Assembly: GCA_963575745.1 (NCBI GenBank)
Contig: CAUYUJ010006546.1
Coordinates: 68,251-132,250 of the forward strand
Source: Prorocentrum cordatum
Taxonomy: Eukaryota > Sar > Dinophyceae > Prorocentrales > Prorocentraceae
DNA length: 64,000 nt
Direction: 5' to 3'
Positions 10,136-21,754 of this stretch are shown piece by piece; position 1 is the stretch's first letter, and each line of letters begins with the position of its first letter. The position numbers and the translations under genes were made by a program. The notes below the pieces were generated by a model. That model was not told where the DNA came from. It saw only the letters and a program-made list of their open reading frames with translations, and did not search any database.

Positions 10136-10915
10136 ATTCGGCCGACGATGGGTCACCACCGCCAGCCCGGAGACAAGGGGTTACCCCTGCCCCAGATTCG
10201 GCCGACGATGGGCTACCACCGCCAGCCCAGAGACAAAGGGTTACCCCTGCCCCCGATTCGGCCGAGGATGGGTTACCACCGCCAGCCCGGAGACACGGGG
10301 TTACCCCTGCCCGCGATTCGGCCGACGATGGGTCACCACCGCCAGCCCGGAGACAAGGGGTTACCCCTGCCCCCGATTCGGCCGAGGATGGGTTACCACC
10401 CACAGCCCGAACGCACGGGGCTACCCCTGCGCCCGGTTCGGTCGCCGATGGGTTAGCACCGCCATCCCGGAGACAAGGGGTTACCCCTGCCCCCCATTCG
10501 GCTGAGGATGGGTTACCAAACCCCGGCACGAACGTACAGGGCTTCCCCCGCGCGCCCGATTTAGCCGACGATGGGTTACCACCGCCAGACCAGGGACAAG
10601 GGGTTTCCCCTGCCCCAGATTCGGCCGAGGATGGGTCACCACCGCCAGCCCGGAGACAAGGGCTGCCCCCGATTCGGCCGAGGATGGGTTACCACCGCCA
10701 GCCCAGAGACACGGGGTTACCCCTGCCCCCGATTCGGCCGAGGATGGGTTACCACCCCCAGCCCGGACGCAAGGCGCTACCCTTTCGCCCGATTCGGCCG
10801 ACGATGGGTTACCACGGGCGGCCCAGAGACAAGGGGTTACCCCTGCCCCCGATTCGGCCGAAAATGGGCTACCACCCCTGGCCTGTACACAATGAGCTAC
10901 CCTTGCGCCCGGCCG
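10136..10915. repeat. 60-bp tandem repeat, about 13 copies
   Basis: Same unit as 2431-2810, starting just after the hairpin cluster (a stray partial unit lies at 9855-9920). Units are 60 bp with a few indels (near 10500-10560 and 10660). Frames give 20-residue repeats such as AESGAGVTPCLRAGGGNPSS on the minus strand. No start, signal or domain supports a gene. Confidence 0.9.
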
Positions 10916-10919
10916 CTGT

Positions 10920-11640
10920 CTCGTCGTCGTCGCCGTCGTCGTCAGCCCCTCGTCGTCGTCGTCGTCGTCGGCCTCGTCGTCGTCGTCGTCGTTACACGTT
11001 TCGGATGACCCGCTCGGATTACCAACATGAAGTGCGGGACCCAAAGGAAAGGGGCTCCCGCCTGAAACTTCTTCAGAATTCACTCGCAGACGAGGCTCCC
11101 GCCTGATAACTCCCCAAAAATCAAACAGCCCTCCGGATGCCCAAAGTGGCGACAGTTACACGTTTCGGATGACCCGCCTCGGATAAAAAACCCGAAGTAC
11201 GGGCCCCATAGGGAGAGACCCCCCGCCTGAGATTTCTTCAAAACTCACTCAGAGACGGGGCTCCCGCTTAATATTTCCTCTAGATTCACGCCACAGGGGC
11301 CCAAAAGTGACGATTGTTTCACGTTTCGGATGACCCGCCTCGGATTACCAACGCGAAGTTCGAGCCCCATAAGGAGAGGGCTCCCGCTTGCGATTTCGTC
11401 GCCAGGCACTCACAAACGAAGCTCCCGCCTTCCATTTCCTCCACATTCAGGCCTGAGGATCCCAAAAGTGACAACAGTTACACAGGTTTGGGATGACCCG
11501 CTCGGATTACCAATATGAGGTGCGGGACCCATAGGGAGGGGGTTCCCGCCTGAGACGTCCTCGCAATTCACTCGCGGACGGGTCTCCCGCTTGGTACTTC
11601 CTCCGTGTTCAAGCCTGGGGAACCCAAAAGTTAGAAAAAG
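10920..11640. repeat. TCG run and 160/161-bp satellite
   Basis: A TCG run (10920-10992) leads into about four satellite units carrying CACGTTTCGGATGACCCG and CAAAAGTGACGA landmarks. The last unit stops at GGAACCCAAAAGT (about 11630), where the foldback element starts. The satellite resumes at about 12605. Confidence 0.9.
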
Positions 11641-11671
11641 CGTGTTCTACCGTTGCTGGCGAAAACCAGAA

Positions 11672-12600
11672 GGGGTCACTACTGGTTCGGACCCCTCCCC
11701 CCCCCTCTCCGGAAAACGGGGGGGGGTCGCTACCGGTTCGGGCCCCTCCCCCCCCCCCCGGTTCATCATGAGGGGGGGCGGGGTCACTACCGGTTCGAAC
11801 CCCCCCCCTCGAAAACCGAGTGGGGGTGCGGACAGTGGCGGGGACGGTGTTGGTGGGGACAGTGGTGATGGGGACAGCGGGACAGTGGTGGGGACAGTGG
11901 GACAGTGGTGGGGACGGTAGTGGTGGGAACAGTGGTGGGGACAATGGTGGGAACAGGGGGGACAGTGGACAGTGGTGGGGACGGCGGTGGTGGGGACAGT
12001 GGTGTGGGCACAGTGGGAATGAGGTGGAAACAGTGGGACAGTGGAGGGTTTAATGGTGGTGGGGACAGTGGTGAAGGCGGTGGCGAGGACGGCGGTGGGA
12101 CAATGGGACAGAGGCACAGTGGGGACAGTGGTGGGGACAGTGGGGACAGTGGTGGGAACAGTGGGACAGCTCAGTGGGACAGCGGCGGAGTCAGTGGGAC
12201 AGTGGGGACAGTGGGGTTAGTCGGGCAGTGGTTGGGGCCGTGGAGACAGTGGGGAGAGTGGAACCGTGGTGGGAACAGTGGTGGGGACAGTGGGGACAGT
12301 GCGACAGTGGTGGGGGCACTGGTGGGGACACAGTGGGGACAGTGGTGGTGAGGACAGTGGTGCTGGGAACAACAGTGGGGGATGTGATGCGGACGGTGGT
12401 AGGGACTGGGAGTCGTTCGCTGGCGGTGCGTGGGAGGGGGGGATGGGGTCAAACCGGTAGTGACCCCCCTCCGGTTTTCGAAGGGGGGGGGGGGTTCGAA
12501 CCGGTAGTGACCCCCCCGGTTTTCCGGATCCGGAGGGGGGGGGGAGGGGGGAGGGGTTCGAACCGGTAGTGACCCCCCCCGGTTTTCGAAGGGGAGGGGG
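11672..12600. mobile_element. Foldback element nested in satellite
   Basis: The left arm (11672-11820) holds three tandem copies of GGGGTCACTACCGGTTCGAA followed by a C-run and CCGGAAAAC or TCGAAAACC. The right arm (12446-12600) holds three copies of the complement, TTCGAACCGGTAGTGACCCC followed by CCGGTTTTCGAA. The 620-bp interior (11821-12440) is a degenerate GGGGACAGTGGT minisatellite. The whole sits inside the 160/161-bp satellite, which flanks it on both sides. No transposase. I infer a nonautonomous foldback-type element. Target-site duplication not resolved. Confidence 0.7.
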
Positions 12601-12604
12601 GGGA

Positions 12605-13495
12605 GGGCCTCGGATTACCAACGTGAAGTTCGGGCCCCATAGGGAGGGGGCTCCCGCCTGAGACTTCCTCGCGATCCACTCACAGACGAGGCTCCCGCTT
12701 GAGATTCCTTAATATTCAGGCCTGGGGAACCCCAAAGTGACGACAGTTTCAGGTTTGGGATGACCCGCTCGGATTACCAATATGAGGTGCGGGACCCATA
12801 GGGAGGGGGCTCCCGCCTGAGACTTCCTCACAATTTACTCACAGACGAGGCTCCCGCCTGATACTTCCTCCATATGCCGGCCTGGGGAACCCAAAAGTGA
12901 CGACATTTACAGGTTTGGGATGACCCGCCTCGGATTACCAACATGAAGTGCGGGACCCATAGGGAGGAGGCTCCCGCCTAAGACTTCCTTGCAATCCACT
13001 CACAGACGAGGCTCCCGCTTGATATTCAGTCCATGATGGTGAATGTGATGAGTAAGTGAATGAGTGATTGAGTGAGTGGGTGAGTGAGTGAGTGAGTGAG
13101 TGAGTGATGATGATGATGATGAATGAGTAATACAATCATGATGATGGTGACGATGATGATGATGGCCGATGATCGTGGTGATGACGGTGACGTGATGATG
13201 ATCATCGGATGATGGTGATAATCGATGACCGATGATGGCGGTCGCACCGAATTCCTTTCATGTGCTGGTGGTAGTGCTGATGATGATGACAGATGGAGTG
13301 GGACGAAGTGATGAGTGAGTGAGTGATGATGATGATTCTGAGTGGGTGAGTGAATGGTCGAGCGATGATGATGTTCACATGAATGATTATGATGATGAGG
13401 GATGATGAGGGATGATGAGTGATGATGATGGTGGTGGTGGGAGAGAGAGAGAGAGAGAGAGAAAGAGAAAGAGTGAGAGAGAGCGCGAGAGATGA
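12605..13495. repeat. Satellite, TGA tract and GA run (third copy)
   Basis: About 2.7 satellite units (12605-13030), then the TGA tract with its GGTCGCACCGAATTCCTTTC island (13030-13440), then a GA run (13440-13495). Closes unit 3 of the higher-order repeat. 13571-14190 is unique sequence in which I see no gene. Confidence 0.9.
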
Positions 13496-14194
13496 AGAGA
13501 CACAGAGAGGGGGTGTGGGAGGACTGCGCGGGGTGTGCAGAGAAAACAAGAACCCCACATAGGATGTGGGCAAAAACACAGGGAATATACGTCCGAGCGA
13601 TGGCCAGGGGGGGAGGAGGAGGAGGAAGAAGAGCACCTGTTGGTGATGAGGTGTGGAGTGTGGAGTCGATACGACGCTGGAGGGAGGAGAAAGGCGGTGT
13701 AGCGCCGGCTGTGGCTCAAGCTCTCGTCTCATTGTTCCGAGGCGGACTCGTGGGGGGATGTGGAACGGTTGGAGGCCGAGGAGAATAAGGAGGATTTGCG
13801 GCGACGCTCGAGGCAGGAGGATGACGACGATGACGAATGTCTGGGCGACGTTGGAGGGAAGAGGATTTGATGGTCTTTGCCACCAATATCCGTGCCGAAA
13901 TTGGTCCTTGGAGGTATCGTCGTGGTGAAGACCTTCCTCGCCGGATGGGACGGGAACGCTCGGCGATGAGGTGGTAGATGCCATCCTCGCTGGCGTCCCG
14001 CGGCGACGCCCTGGCGTCGCTTGGCAGTTGTCCGCCTGGCCGCGACGACCCAAGCGCGGCGTCTGCAAAGCGCCCTCGGGCATCGGTCTGTGCACCCCCT
14101 TGCTTCTGACTGTCCTCATCCTCGCCCCCTTTTCATCCCCCCATCCTCACTTTCCTCTCTCCCCCCGATGATGGGTAGCGGTCTGGGAAGTGGA

Positions 14195-14345
14195 GGAGGG
14201 GGGGGCAGCGGGACGGGGACGCGGAGGAGGAGCAGGAGGAGGAGGAGGTGGTGGTGAGTCTCTGAGGCTGGGTGGCCGTAGTCTTCTTCTTCCTCCTCCT
14301 CGTCCATTTCCTCCTCCTCCTCCTGCGTTTTCACAATCCTCATTC
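14195..14345. repeat. GGA then TCC microsatellite
   Basis: GGA-rich (14195-14255) turning into TCC-rich (14285-14335), an inverted triplet pair like that at 1-850. Confidence 0.8.
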
Positions 14346-14427
14346 CTTGTCCTCGTCTTCCTCGAAGTGCTCGCTTCCTACACTATCCGGTCTCCTCTTT
14401 CCTCGACCCCCTTTCCGCTTGAACATC

Positions 14428-14529
14428 TTACGCTCCAGCCCCAGGATCTACGTCCAGATCATGCGTTCGCCGGACGGCACGGAGCCCCTGCCTCTCACGC
14501 TGCCGAAGTGCGTCGAGCGCCGCTCTTAG
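14428..14529 (+). other. Possible coding tail, unidentified
   Basis: One frame reads PRIYVQIMRSPDGTEPLPLT then LPKCVERRS and a stop. The composition is protein-like, unlike the Ser/Leu-rich repeat frames around it. No family recognised and no upstream exon found in the microsatellite before it. Could be a terminal exon or chance. 14530-15900 shows no other gene. Confidence 0.25.
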
Positions 14530-15946
14530 AGTGAGCTCGTTGTGCCGCCCACATTGGAGGACCCATGCGTGCACGTTGCCAGGGGCATGGCAATCATGCG
14601 TATATTTTGTACGTGGCAAGATGCCGTATATAGGGCGGGGCACTTAGCTATTCAACAGCATGCAGTGTGTGGGCACATGTTTCGATCGAGCTGTTCCTGC
14701 ATTTTCCACCAAGCTGCATCGGTGTTCTTGCGTCTGCGGGGGCTGCCGCCATGGGCACCGCTGGGAGCGCGGGGGCGGGCGGCCTGCTTGTGGTCAGCCG
14801 GAACGTTCGCGATCAGTGCATGTTCTTGGAGCGCGCCCGGAATGGTGACTCGTGCCTGCGGTCGGCCGTTGCGCGTGCCAGGCTGGTGTGGTCATTCGGC
14901 CACTGGCCGAGCTTGTAGGCTTCCCGAATTGGGTCTGAGTAGACATGGCCGGAGGATTACTCCGCATCGACGATGCGGCCCGATCTGGAGCCAGAGTTGT
15001 TCCACGCCGATGGCGCCGATGCATCGCTGGTCGCCCGTGTGGGGCGTTCCTCCAACCCGTCTACTCGAAGTCGGACCCCATCTCGGAGGTCTTTAGACAT
15101 GTCGAGAGGTAGGGCAGAAGAGTATTAGGCGAGCGGCGGCCGAGTGGCAGGGCTTCGGTGGCTTCGCGAAGCTGGCCGGCGAGGGCTCTGCACTGCGCGC
15201 AGATAGCTCATCGTCGGGCAGCGACGAACGATGGGCTCATTCGTCACTGTGCATCGCCGCTAATCCCCTTTCCACGCGTTCATACCCCAGAGATCGTGGC
15301 ACGGCAGGCTGCCATTCTCGCTGCGGTGGTAGACGGTTCTCCAGTATGGTCCGTGGCCCACCCGCGGGCTACGGTTGAGACAGTCGGCGGCAAGCGAGGG
15401 GGGGAAGTGAGAAGGAGAAGGTCTTCTCGGAAGGCTCGGAAGTCCCCCGCCTCCTGAGAAGTTTGCGGAGCCTTCCCCGAAGACAGCAAAACCTGTCATG
15501 TCCCCCCCTTCGCTCTCTGGCCGAACGAAAGGGGGGATTGGGCAAGGGGGGTTACGAAATCTGCTGCATGCAGCTGGTTTTGCCCCGCCGCTGGGCCCAT
15601 GCCTCAATACATTGGGCGCCTCCTGGCGCCGGGAGGCGCCGGGAAAATCAGCTGCGAGAGCTGATTCTCAAACCTCCCCTTTGCTACCCCCCTTCCGCCA
15701 GGCCCGCCGCTCGCCCCCAAGATGGGCCGGCCGGCAATCTCAGCGGGCGGCGGAGAGCTCGCGGCCCGCTCTGGGCCCGGCGCCTCGTCGGCGGGAGCAC
15801 CCCCCGTGCGCCCCGCGGCGGCAGCAGGCGTGGTGCCTCGGGGCCTCGCGTGGCCTCGAGGCGAGGCGTCCAGGGCGATGCGCTGTGGCCGGCCCCTCTC
15901 CTGTGAGCATTGGAGGCTCGGGGGCGGAAAAGCGGGGGGTGATGAT

Positions 15947-16098
15947 TACCCTGACCTTCCAGGAGGGCGAAAAAATAGCACGCGACTAAAAAACCTATCC
16001 CAGAGCTATTCTATGTCTTGGTTCTAGGCTGTTTCGTTTCGTTGTTTAGGTTTTTAGGCCTCCCGTGCTAAAAAATAGCTCTCTGGAAGGTCAGGGTA
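15947..16098. mobile_element. MITE-like hairpin inside a dispersed repeat
   Basis: TACCCTGACCTTCCAG (15947-15962) and CTGGAAGGTCAGGGTA (16083-16098) are a perfect 16-bp inverted pair. Inside lie further partial complements (AAAATAGCACG/CGTGCTA and AAAAAACCT/AGGTTTTT). The block interrupts a dispersed repeat whose other copies (26215, 38350) lack it. Small, AT-rich, no ORF: consistent with a nonautonomous DNA element. Confidence 0.6.
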
Positions 16099-16439
16099 GG
16101 GGGGGGGTATCACGGCGCGGGCCATCCCGCTGGGCCGCGCACATGCCGCCAGTCATGGTTTGCACCCCCCTCTCTTGGACACCCCCCTCTTGGCCGCTCC
16201 CGAGAGGCGCGCAGCTCGGGGCACGCTCTTTTTTGTTACACAGCACCCCGCAGATGCGGATGAGAGCCATGTTGGCTCACGACTCGAACCCGCTCAGCGC
16301 AGCGAGGGTGCAACGGCGGGAGTCGCGCGAAGTCCCCGCCGAGCTCGCACACGTCACTGCCCAGTACTTCGGTATAGTATTTGCAACGAAAACATCATCA
16401 TCCAGGCGCGCAGGTCGGGGCACCTCTCTTCGTTACAGG

Positions 16440-16600
16440 AGGGGAAAGAACACACAGACAGAATTAATCGTTGATTCCCCAGGAAGATATGGGAGACCAT
16501 GGGAAGTGGGGGGAAGACAACCACCCAGAAAATACTAGAAAATATGGGGGAATCCTTCTGTGTGATTTTTGTTTCTGTGTCCTGGGACCCCTTCATTGTC
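16440..16600. repeat. Dispersed repeat Y, copy 1
   Basis: AGAATTAATCGTTGATTCCC, AATATGGGAGACCATGGG, AACCACCCAGAAAATAC and TGTGTCCTGGGACCCC match 25915-26075 (copy 2) in the same order. Both copies are followed by GC-rich sequence. ACAGCACCCCGCAGATGCGG occurs twice around copy 1 (about 16237 and 16600). Confidence 0.75.
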
Positions 16601-16750
16601 ACACAGCACCCCGCAGATGCGGATGGGAGCCAGGGGGCGGTGGGACGGCGGCAGCCTGCGAGGCTCGGGAGAGGCCCGCCGCAGGCGCCAGAGTTCCACA
16701 TATTATACAACGAGCCCGCCGCAGGAAACGATTTTTCGTGAAGCCAATGT

Positions 16751-16818
16751 GGGGGTCGCGGGTGGGTCGCAACTGGGTCACGGCTGGGTCGCGGCTGGGT
16801 CGTTGTTGGGTCGCGGGT
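16751..16818. repeat. GGGTCGCGGCT minisatellite
   Basis: Six degenerate 10-11 bp units (GGGTCGCGGCT and variants). No coding evidence. Confidence 0.8.
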
Positions 16819-16844
16819 GTCGAGCCCTCCGGCCCTAGTTGAAC

Positions 16845-17400
16845 CCCAGGACCGCCAGCAGGGCCCCAAGAGGCCCCCAAGAGGCCCAAAGGAGGCCCCA
16901 AGATGTCCCCAAGCAGCCCCCAAAAAGGCCCCAAGAGGCGTCAAAATTTGGTTCATGAGGCGCCCGAGACGCATGCCAAGAGACCTCAACAGGTATCCAA
17001 GAAGCTTCTGGCCAGAACCGAGTCCCGAGGCACGGTGCCAGTACGAGCCGCATGTTCCTGAGACTTCCCAAGAAGCCCCCAGAGCCATGTCCGAGGCCAC
17101 GCGTCTACACCCTGAGCGATGTTCCCAGAGCGGTTTCCCAAGAGGCCCCCAAGAGGCCCAGAAGATGTCCCCAAAGGGGCCCTTGAATCCTCAAGAGGCT
17201 TGAAAGATTGCTCCACCAAGAGGCCCCAAAGCATCGCGCCAAGAGACCCAACCAGATGCCCAATACGCCTCTGGCCGCCATCCTGGCGCGGTGGCAGTGC
17301 GAGCCAAAGGTTCCTGAGGCTTCCAAGAGGCCCTCACAACCCTCTCAGAGGTCACGCGCCTAAGCCGTAATTGATGTTCCCACAGCGGTTTCTGGGGAAA
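16845..17400. repeat. Diverged tandem repeat of about 260 bp
   Basis: Two to three units share TTCCCAGAGCGGTTTC or TTCCCACAGCGGTTTC, GCCAAGAGACC, TTCTGGCCAGAACCGAG or TCTGGCCGCCATCCTGGCGC, and GTTCCTGAGRCTTCC. Within units GCCCCCAAGAGG is reiterated. Open frames are Pro/Arg/Lys-rich on one strand and Gly/Leu/Trp-rich on the other. 17401-17960 holds no recognisable gene. Confidence 0.65.
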
Positions 17401-17969
17401 TCGACTCCGAGGTGGAGTCCTCCCTCGAGACCCTTATGAGCGCTACAGGAGCCTCACGTACACGTCCTACACGATACTCCCAGAGAGTCCACTGAAAACA
17501 AACCATCGATTCGGACACGGGCCCATCACAACCCTCTTTGGGATGCGACACCAGGCGTCGTACGCCTTTGTCGCCGTTGACACTCCCAAATCCCGCGTGC
17601 TCTGCCTGCTGCGATTCGCCGTTGCTGGCGTTTGGTGCCTTCGGGTCAGCACCCGAGGAGGGGGGGGGGGGTAAGGAATACGAGGAACGTAATAGCTGGG
17701 CCTTGCTAGAACCAAAGTGCGCACGAAGCGCGCGCGTGGTTCTAGTAAACGAATCGAGCAACAACTTTTTGTTGTAAGCACCAGTAAACGGATACCATGC
17801 AAATCTCATAACATCGTTGTTGTTCATATTATCGTCTGACTTGTTTAACTCTTAGCAGTGTATGGCATGGCATACCATAGCAAACCATTACATTGCATAG
17901 CCTGTCATGCCATGTCTGTGCATACATTGTCTTTATATGAAGCATCGCGTGATCTGGCCCAGCGTATGG

Positions 17970-18045
17970 TGGCATACATATATATATATATGTAACCATA
18001 TATATATATATATGTTTATATATATATATATATATATATCGGAGT
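17970..18045. repeat. TA dinucleotide runs
   Basis: Three (TA)n blocks separated by TGTAACCA and TGTT. They could extrude hairpins. A shorter run is at 20640-20670. Confidence 0.9.
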
Positions 18046-18239
18046 AGGCGGGGGGAGGGCCCAGAACTGTTGCCTCAGGTTCGCATGGGGGGCCGGGGGA
18101 GCTCCACGAGGGTTCGCAAGGGGCCCCGGACCCCCCCAGAGGCTCCCGGGCTGGCCCGAGAGGCGTCCAAAGCGCCCCAGGTCGTTTGGAAGGTGGCTGA
18201 AGAGCGCGCTGAGATGGCTTCTGGACGGGCCACGAGCGC

Positions 18240-19210
18240 TCGAAGACAGCCCAATATTGCTCCTAGACGGCCACGAAAGCATTCAAGACGGTCCAAGAGG
18301 CCGCCGAGAAGGCCATCCAATGGCAAAAATCAAGCATAGCGGATGGGAAAACGCATTTTTCTTGGATATGTGTTTTTCAGTCCTACCAGCGGCCGCGACG
18401 GCCCCAGAGGCTCCCAAAATGAGCTCCAGACGGTCCAAGAGGCTCCCAAGAGTGCCCCTAGACGGCCTGAAGAGAACTTCAAGCAGCACAAGAGGCCCCA
18501 ACACGGCCCAAGAGAGTACCCAGGAACCCCGAGGGGGCCACCAGAAGATCCCTGCATGGTCGGAGAGGGCCCCCAGAGGTCCCCACGGCGGCCGAAGAGG
18601 GACCTTGAACGGCCGAACTGGGCTCCCAGAGGGAGAGTGCTCCATGAAGGCGCCAAGATGGTTCGGCTCCCCATGACATGCCACGAGGGGCTTGGGACAG
18701 CCGAAATGGGCTTCCAGACCGGCCACAAAAGGCCCAAAATGACCCCCCAAGACTGTTCTAGAGGCCGCTGAGAAGGCCTTCCAAAGGCACACATCAAGCA
18801 TTTCCCATGGAAAAGCGTATATTTCTGGGAGCTTCGCTTTTCAGTTCTACCAGCGGTCGCGACGGTCCAAGAGGTTACCAAAATGGGCCCCCGACGGCCC
18901 CACAGGCCCCAAAGAGAGTTCCAAGATGGGCTGAAGGGAGCTTCAAGCGGCACCGAAGAGCTACAAGACGGCCCAAAAGAGAGCCCCCAGAAGCACGTGG
19001 GGGCCACCAAAGGATTCCTACACGGTCGGAGAGGGCCCCAGGAGGGCCCGAAGGCTGGCTGAGCTCCCCACGACGAGCCAAGAGGGACCGGGAACGGCCG
19101 AAATGGGCCCTCAGACGGGCCAACAAAGGCCCCAAAGGACTCCAAAGGAAGGCCCGGAGAGGCTCCGGAGACTGCCAGAATGCTTCCCAAAAAGGCTCCC
19201 GGCACGCGGT
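18240..19210. repeat. Two 463-bp tandem repeats
   Basis: TTTTTCAGTCCTACCAGCGG (18374) and TTTTCAGTTCTACCAGCGG (18838) mark equivalent points 463 bp apart. AATCAAGCATAGCGGATGGG versus ACATCAAGCATTTCCCATGG, and GGTCGGAGAGGGCCCC in each unit, confirm homology over the whole period. Open frames on both strands are Pro/Arg/Gly repeats and not genes. Confidence 0.75.
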
Positions 19211-19254
19211 CCAGTAGGCACCCGTGTATTGGGTGTGTTGAGAAAAGAGAGGAG

Positions 19255-19485
19255 GGGAGGAGGAGGAGGAGGAGGAAGAGGAGGAGGAGGAGGAGGAGGA
19301 GGAGGAGGAAGAGGTGGAGGAGGAGGAGGACAAGGAGGAGGAGGAGGAGGAGCAGAAGGAGGAGGAGGAGGAGGAGGAGGAGGAGGAGAGGAGGAGGAGG
19401 AGGAGGAGGAGGGAGATGAAGAGGAGGAGGAGGAGGAGGAGGAGCAGGAGGAGGAGGAGGAGGAGGAGGAGAAGGAGGAGGGACA
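19255..19485. repeat. GGA microsatellite
   Basis: About 75 GGA/GAG triplets with a few AGA and ACA interruptions. A GAGGAGGAGGAGAAGG continuation lies near 19650-19700. Confidence 0.95.
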
Positions 19486-19809
19486 TTGTTCTTGTAAGAT
19501 TATCTTGTTCTCCGATTCCCTGGCTCGGGGAGGGATGCTGAGGACGAGGAGGGAAGGGGAGCGCAGGATGAAGAGGGCTCGAGAGGACGAAGGAGGTGAA
19601 GTAGGTAAAGGAACACAAGGAGGGACACACCGAAGGGCGGGGAAGACATGGAGGAGGAGGAGAAGGAGGAGGAAGAAGAAGAGGAGGAGGAGGACGAGGT
19701 GAAGGAACAGGGATCCCTTTACGCCCACGAGGAAAAAGGATTAATATGAGATGATGGGAAGAGGGAGAACGGGAAGAGGAGGAGGGTAAGGGGACTGCAG
19801 TGGACCGGG

Positions 19810-20075
19810 GATGAAGACGGCGATGACGCTGATGATGATGACGAAGACTATGCCGACGACGACGCCGACGACGACCAACAAGATGTTGATGATGCGGATG
19901 ATGATATTGACAAGTACGATGACGATGATGGTTGTGGTGATCACGATGCTGATGATAATTGTTATACTGATGATTGTTGTGATGGTGCTGGCGAAGGCGA
20001 CCATGACGATCTATGACGATGACGATGAAGATGACGGGGATGAGGATGGCAATGATGACGATGATCATGACCCTA
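19810..20075. repeat. GAT/GAC-rich degenerate triplet tract
   Basis: Degenerate GATGATGAC/GACGACGCC repeats. 20110-21750 is unique apart from a short TATATA run, and no gene is seen there. Confidence 0.85.
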
Positions 20076-21754
20076 TCTTCGCAAGAAGACAAGGGGGGGT
20101 GGCTCGGGAGGGGGGGGGGTAGTGCCTATGACGGGCTCATATGGAGGCGCTTACGCCCTCAGCGTCTCTCTATGGCGTCGATAACGTATGCGCGCGAGAA
20201 GTTGCGCGCAGACGCCTGTAATATCGCTGCGTGCGTCGAGGAGGAGATGGATAGGAGGAGAAGAGTGTGTGGGAGGATACGGAGAGAGGCGAGCAGGAGA
20301 AACATAAGGGGGGAGGAGGAGAAGGAGAAGGATGACGAGGAGGAGGAAGGAATAATGAGAACCGCTCCATCTTATTACGAGGAGGAGTAGGAGCGTCGCT
20401 GTTTGTCCGCTCGGTGACGACCCACAGCGTGGTTTGACCAGCGACCTCAAGCTCAATATTGGGGCGTTCTTCTTAGACGCATCCCAAGGATCCCTATCCT
20501 CGCAATTCGGGGGTGGAGCCAATTCCATGGACCAAAACTGGATCAACCTTCTCGAGCCGCCAAAAGGCTGGTTCGCCACCCCCTGCAAATAAACACGAAG
20601 CTCCCCTGAAGGCACAGGCATACATTAAACTAGCTCCATATTTATATGTATATATATGTTATATATATAAGACAACACGCTAGCACAACGTGCATGGTCC
20701 CCTTAAGGCCTTTTCGGGGCCCACCTAATCCCCCCTCTAGGGTCTTATTCGGGTCTCGTGTGGGTTATTTGCAAAGCCAGAGGAAAAGCTCGAAGCAGAC
20801 CCCAAGGAGGTTAGGAGGTTTTGCGAGGGCTTTTGGGGAGACCCAGTCGGAGCCAGCGCAGAACCGAGCCAGATTGATCATTGAGGTTTATGGTTTGAGT
20901 TCGTTTGAATCCCTGTTTCGGCCTTTCCTGAAGCGTTCTTGAAGCTTTCTCGGGGTCCTTCTGAGCCCCGCGAGGGCTGCCAAGAAACTCTGGGGGGATG
21001 CGGGCGTGGGCGTGAGGCACTTTGAGGGGTCTCCAGTGGGCCCACGCGGACCTTGGTAGATTATTGACCCAGGTGGCGTTGGATAGTTTGAAGACCTCTT
21101 GATTTTTCGCGGGGTCGCATGTTGGAGCCTTCTTGGAACCCTCTTCTGCGCGGCCACGTCGTTAGAGAACTTGGGGGTCCCCCAGAATGGCTATGGCCCC
21201 CTGGAGAGCCCGCCGAGGCTGTCCCTCGGAGGTATCGGGCGTGCTCCGAACGAGCTCGCGTAGGAGCAAGCGAACAGTGAACATTACACCTTAGGCGATG
21301 CTTAAGAAAACGTAAGTTTTCGGCCAGAGTCTCGATTATTCTTAATATTTCAATGTAGATCCTAAGATTTGAATAGACATTCTGGGTTTGATTTCAAATT
21401 CTGAGACTATGAATTTCTTAACCCATGATTTCTAAAGCATTTCGCAGGGTGTAGGCCTGGTGGGGCCCATCGGTCACCCTTCAGGCCTAGTATGTGACAG
21501 AAACCCATCACGAAGGTCACGCCCTGACCATCTTGAACATGCGCCGTGGCATTCGGAAAAGGTACCCGTGTGCCGGAGCTGGAAGGCCCCAGACAGCCAG
21601 TTAAGAGTGCCGAAGGTCCTTCATTGGATCGGCATCGCTTCAGCCTTCGGCGTTGTCCCAGTGCGATTTTTGTTCAAATCCGAACCTGCTTTCGGCGTCG
21701 CCCGCGGCTCCTCAGACGCGGCCTCCTTCTGCAATTCACATCAGCTGCAGCGAC

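Larger units (their letters stand above)
8944..13570. repeat. Higher-order repeat, unit 3
   Basis: Order: C/T-rich head (8944-9165), helicase 3' fragment (9172-9655), CGGCCCCCGGGG block (9670-9776), 60-bp array with an embedded hairpin cluster, TCG run, satellite, foldback element, satellite, TGA tract, GA run, GAACCCCACATAGGATGTGG (to about 13570). After this the repeat stops and unique sequence begins. Confidence 0.75.

Noticed and set aside
19103-20092. ORFs of 199-405 codons
   Set aside because: Poly-Ser/Leu, poly-Glu and His/Asp strings from GGA, GAT and GAC microsatellites.
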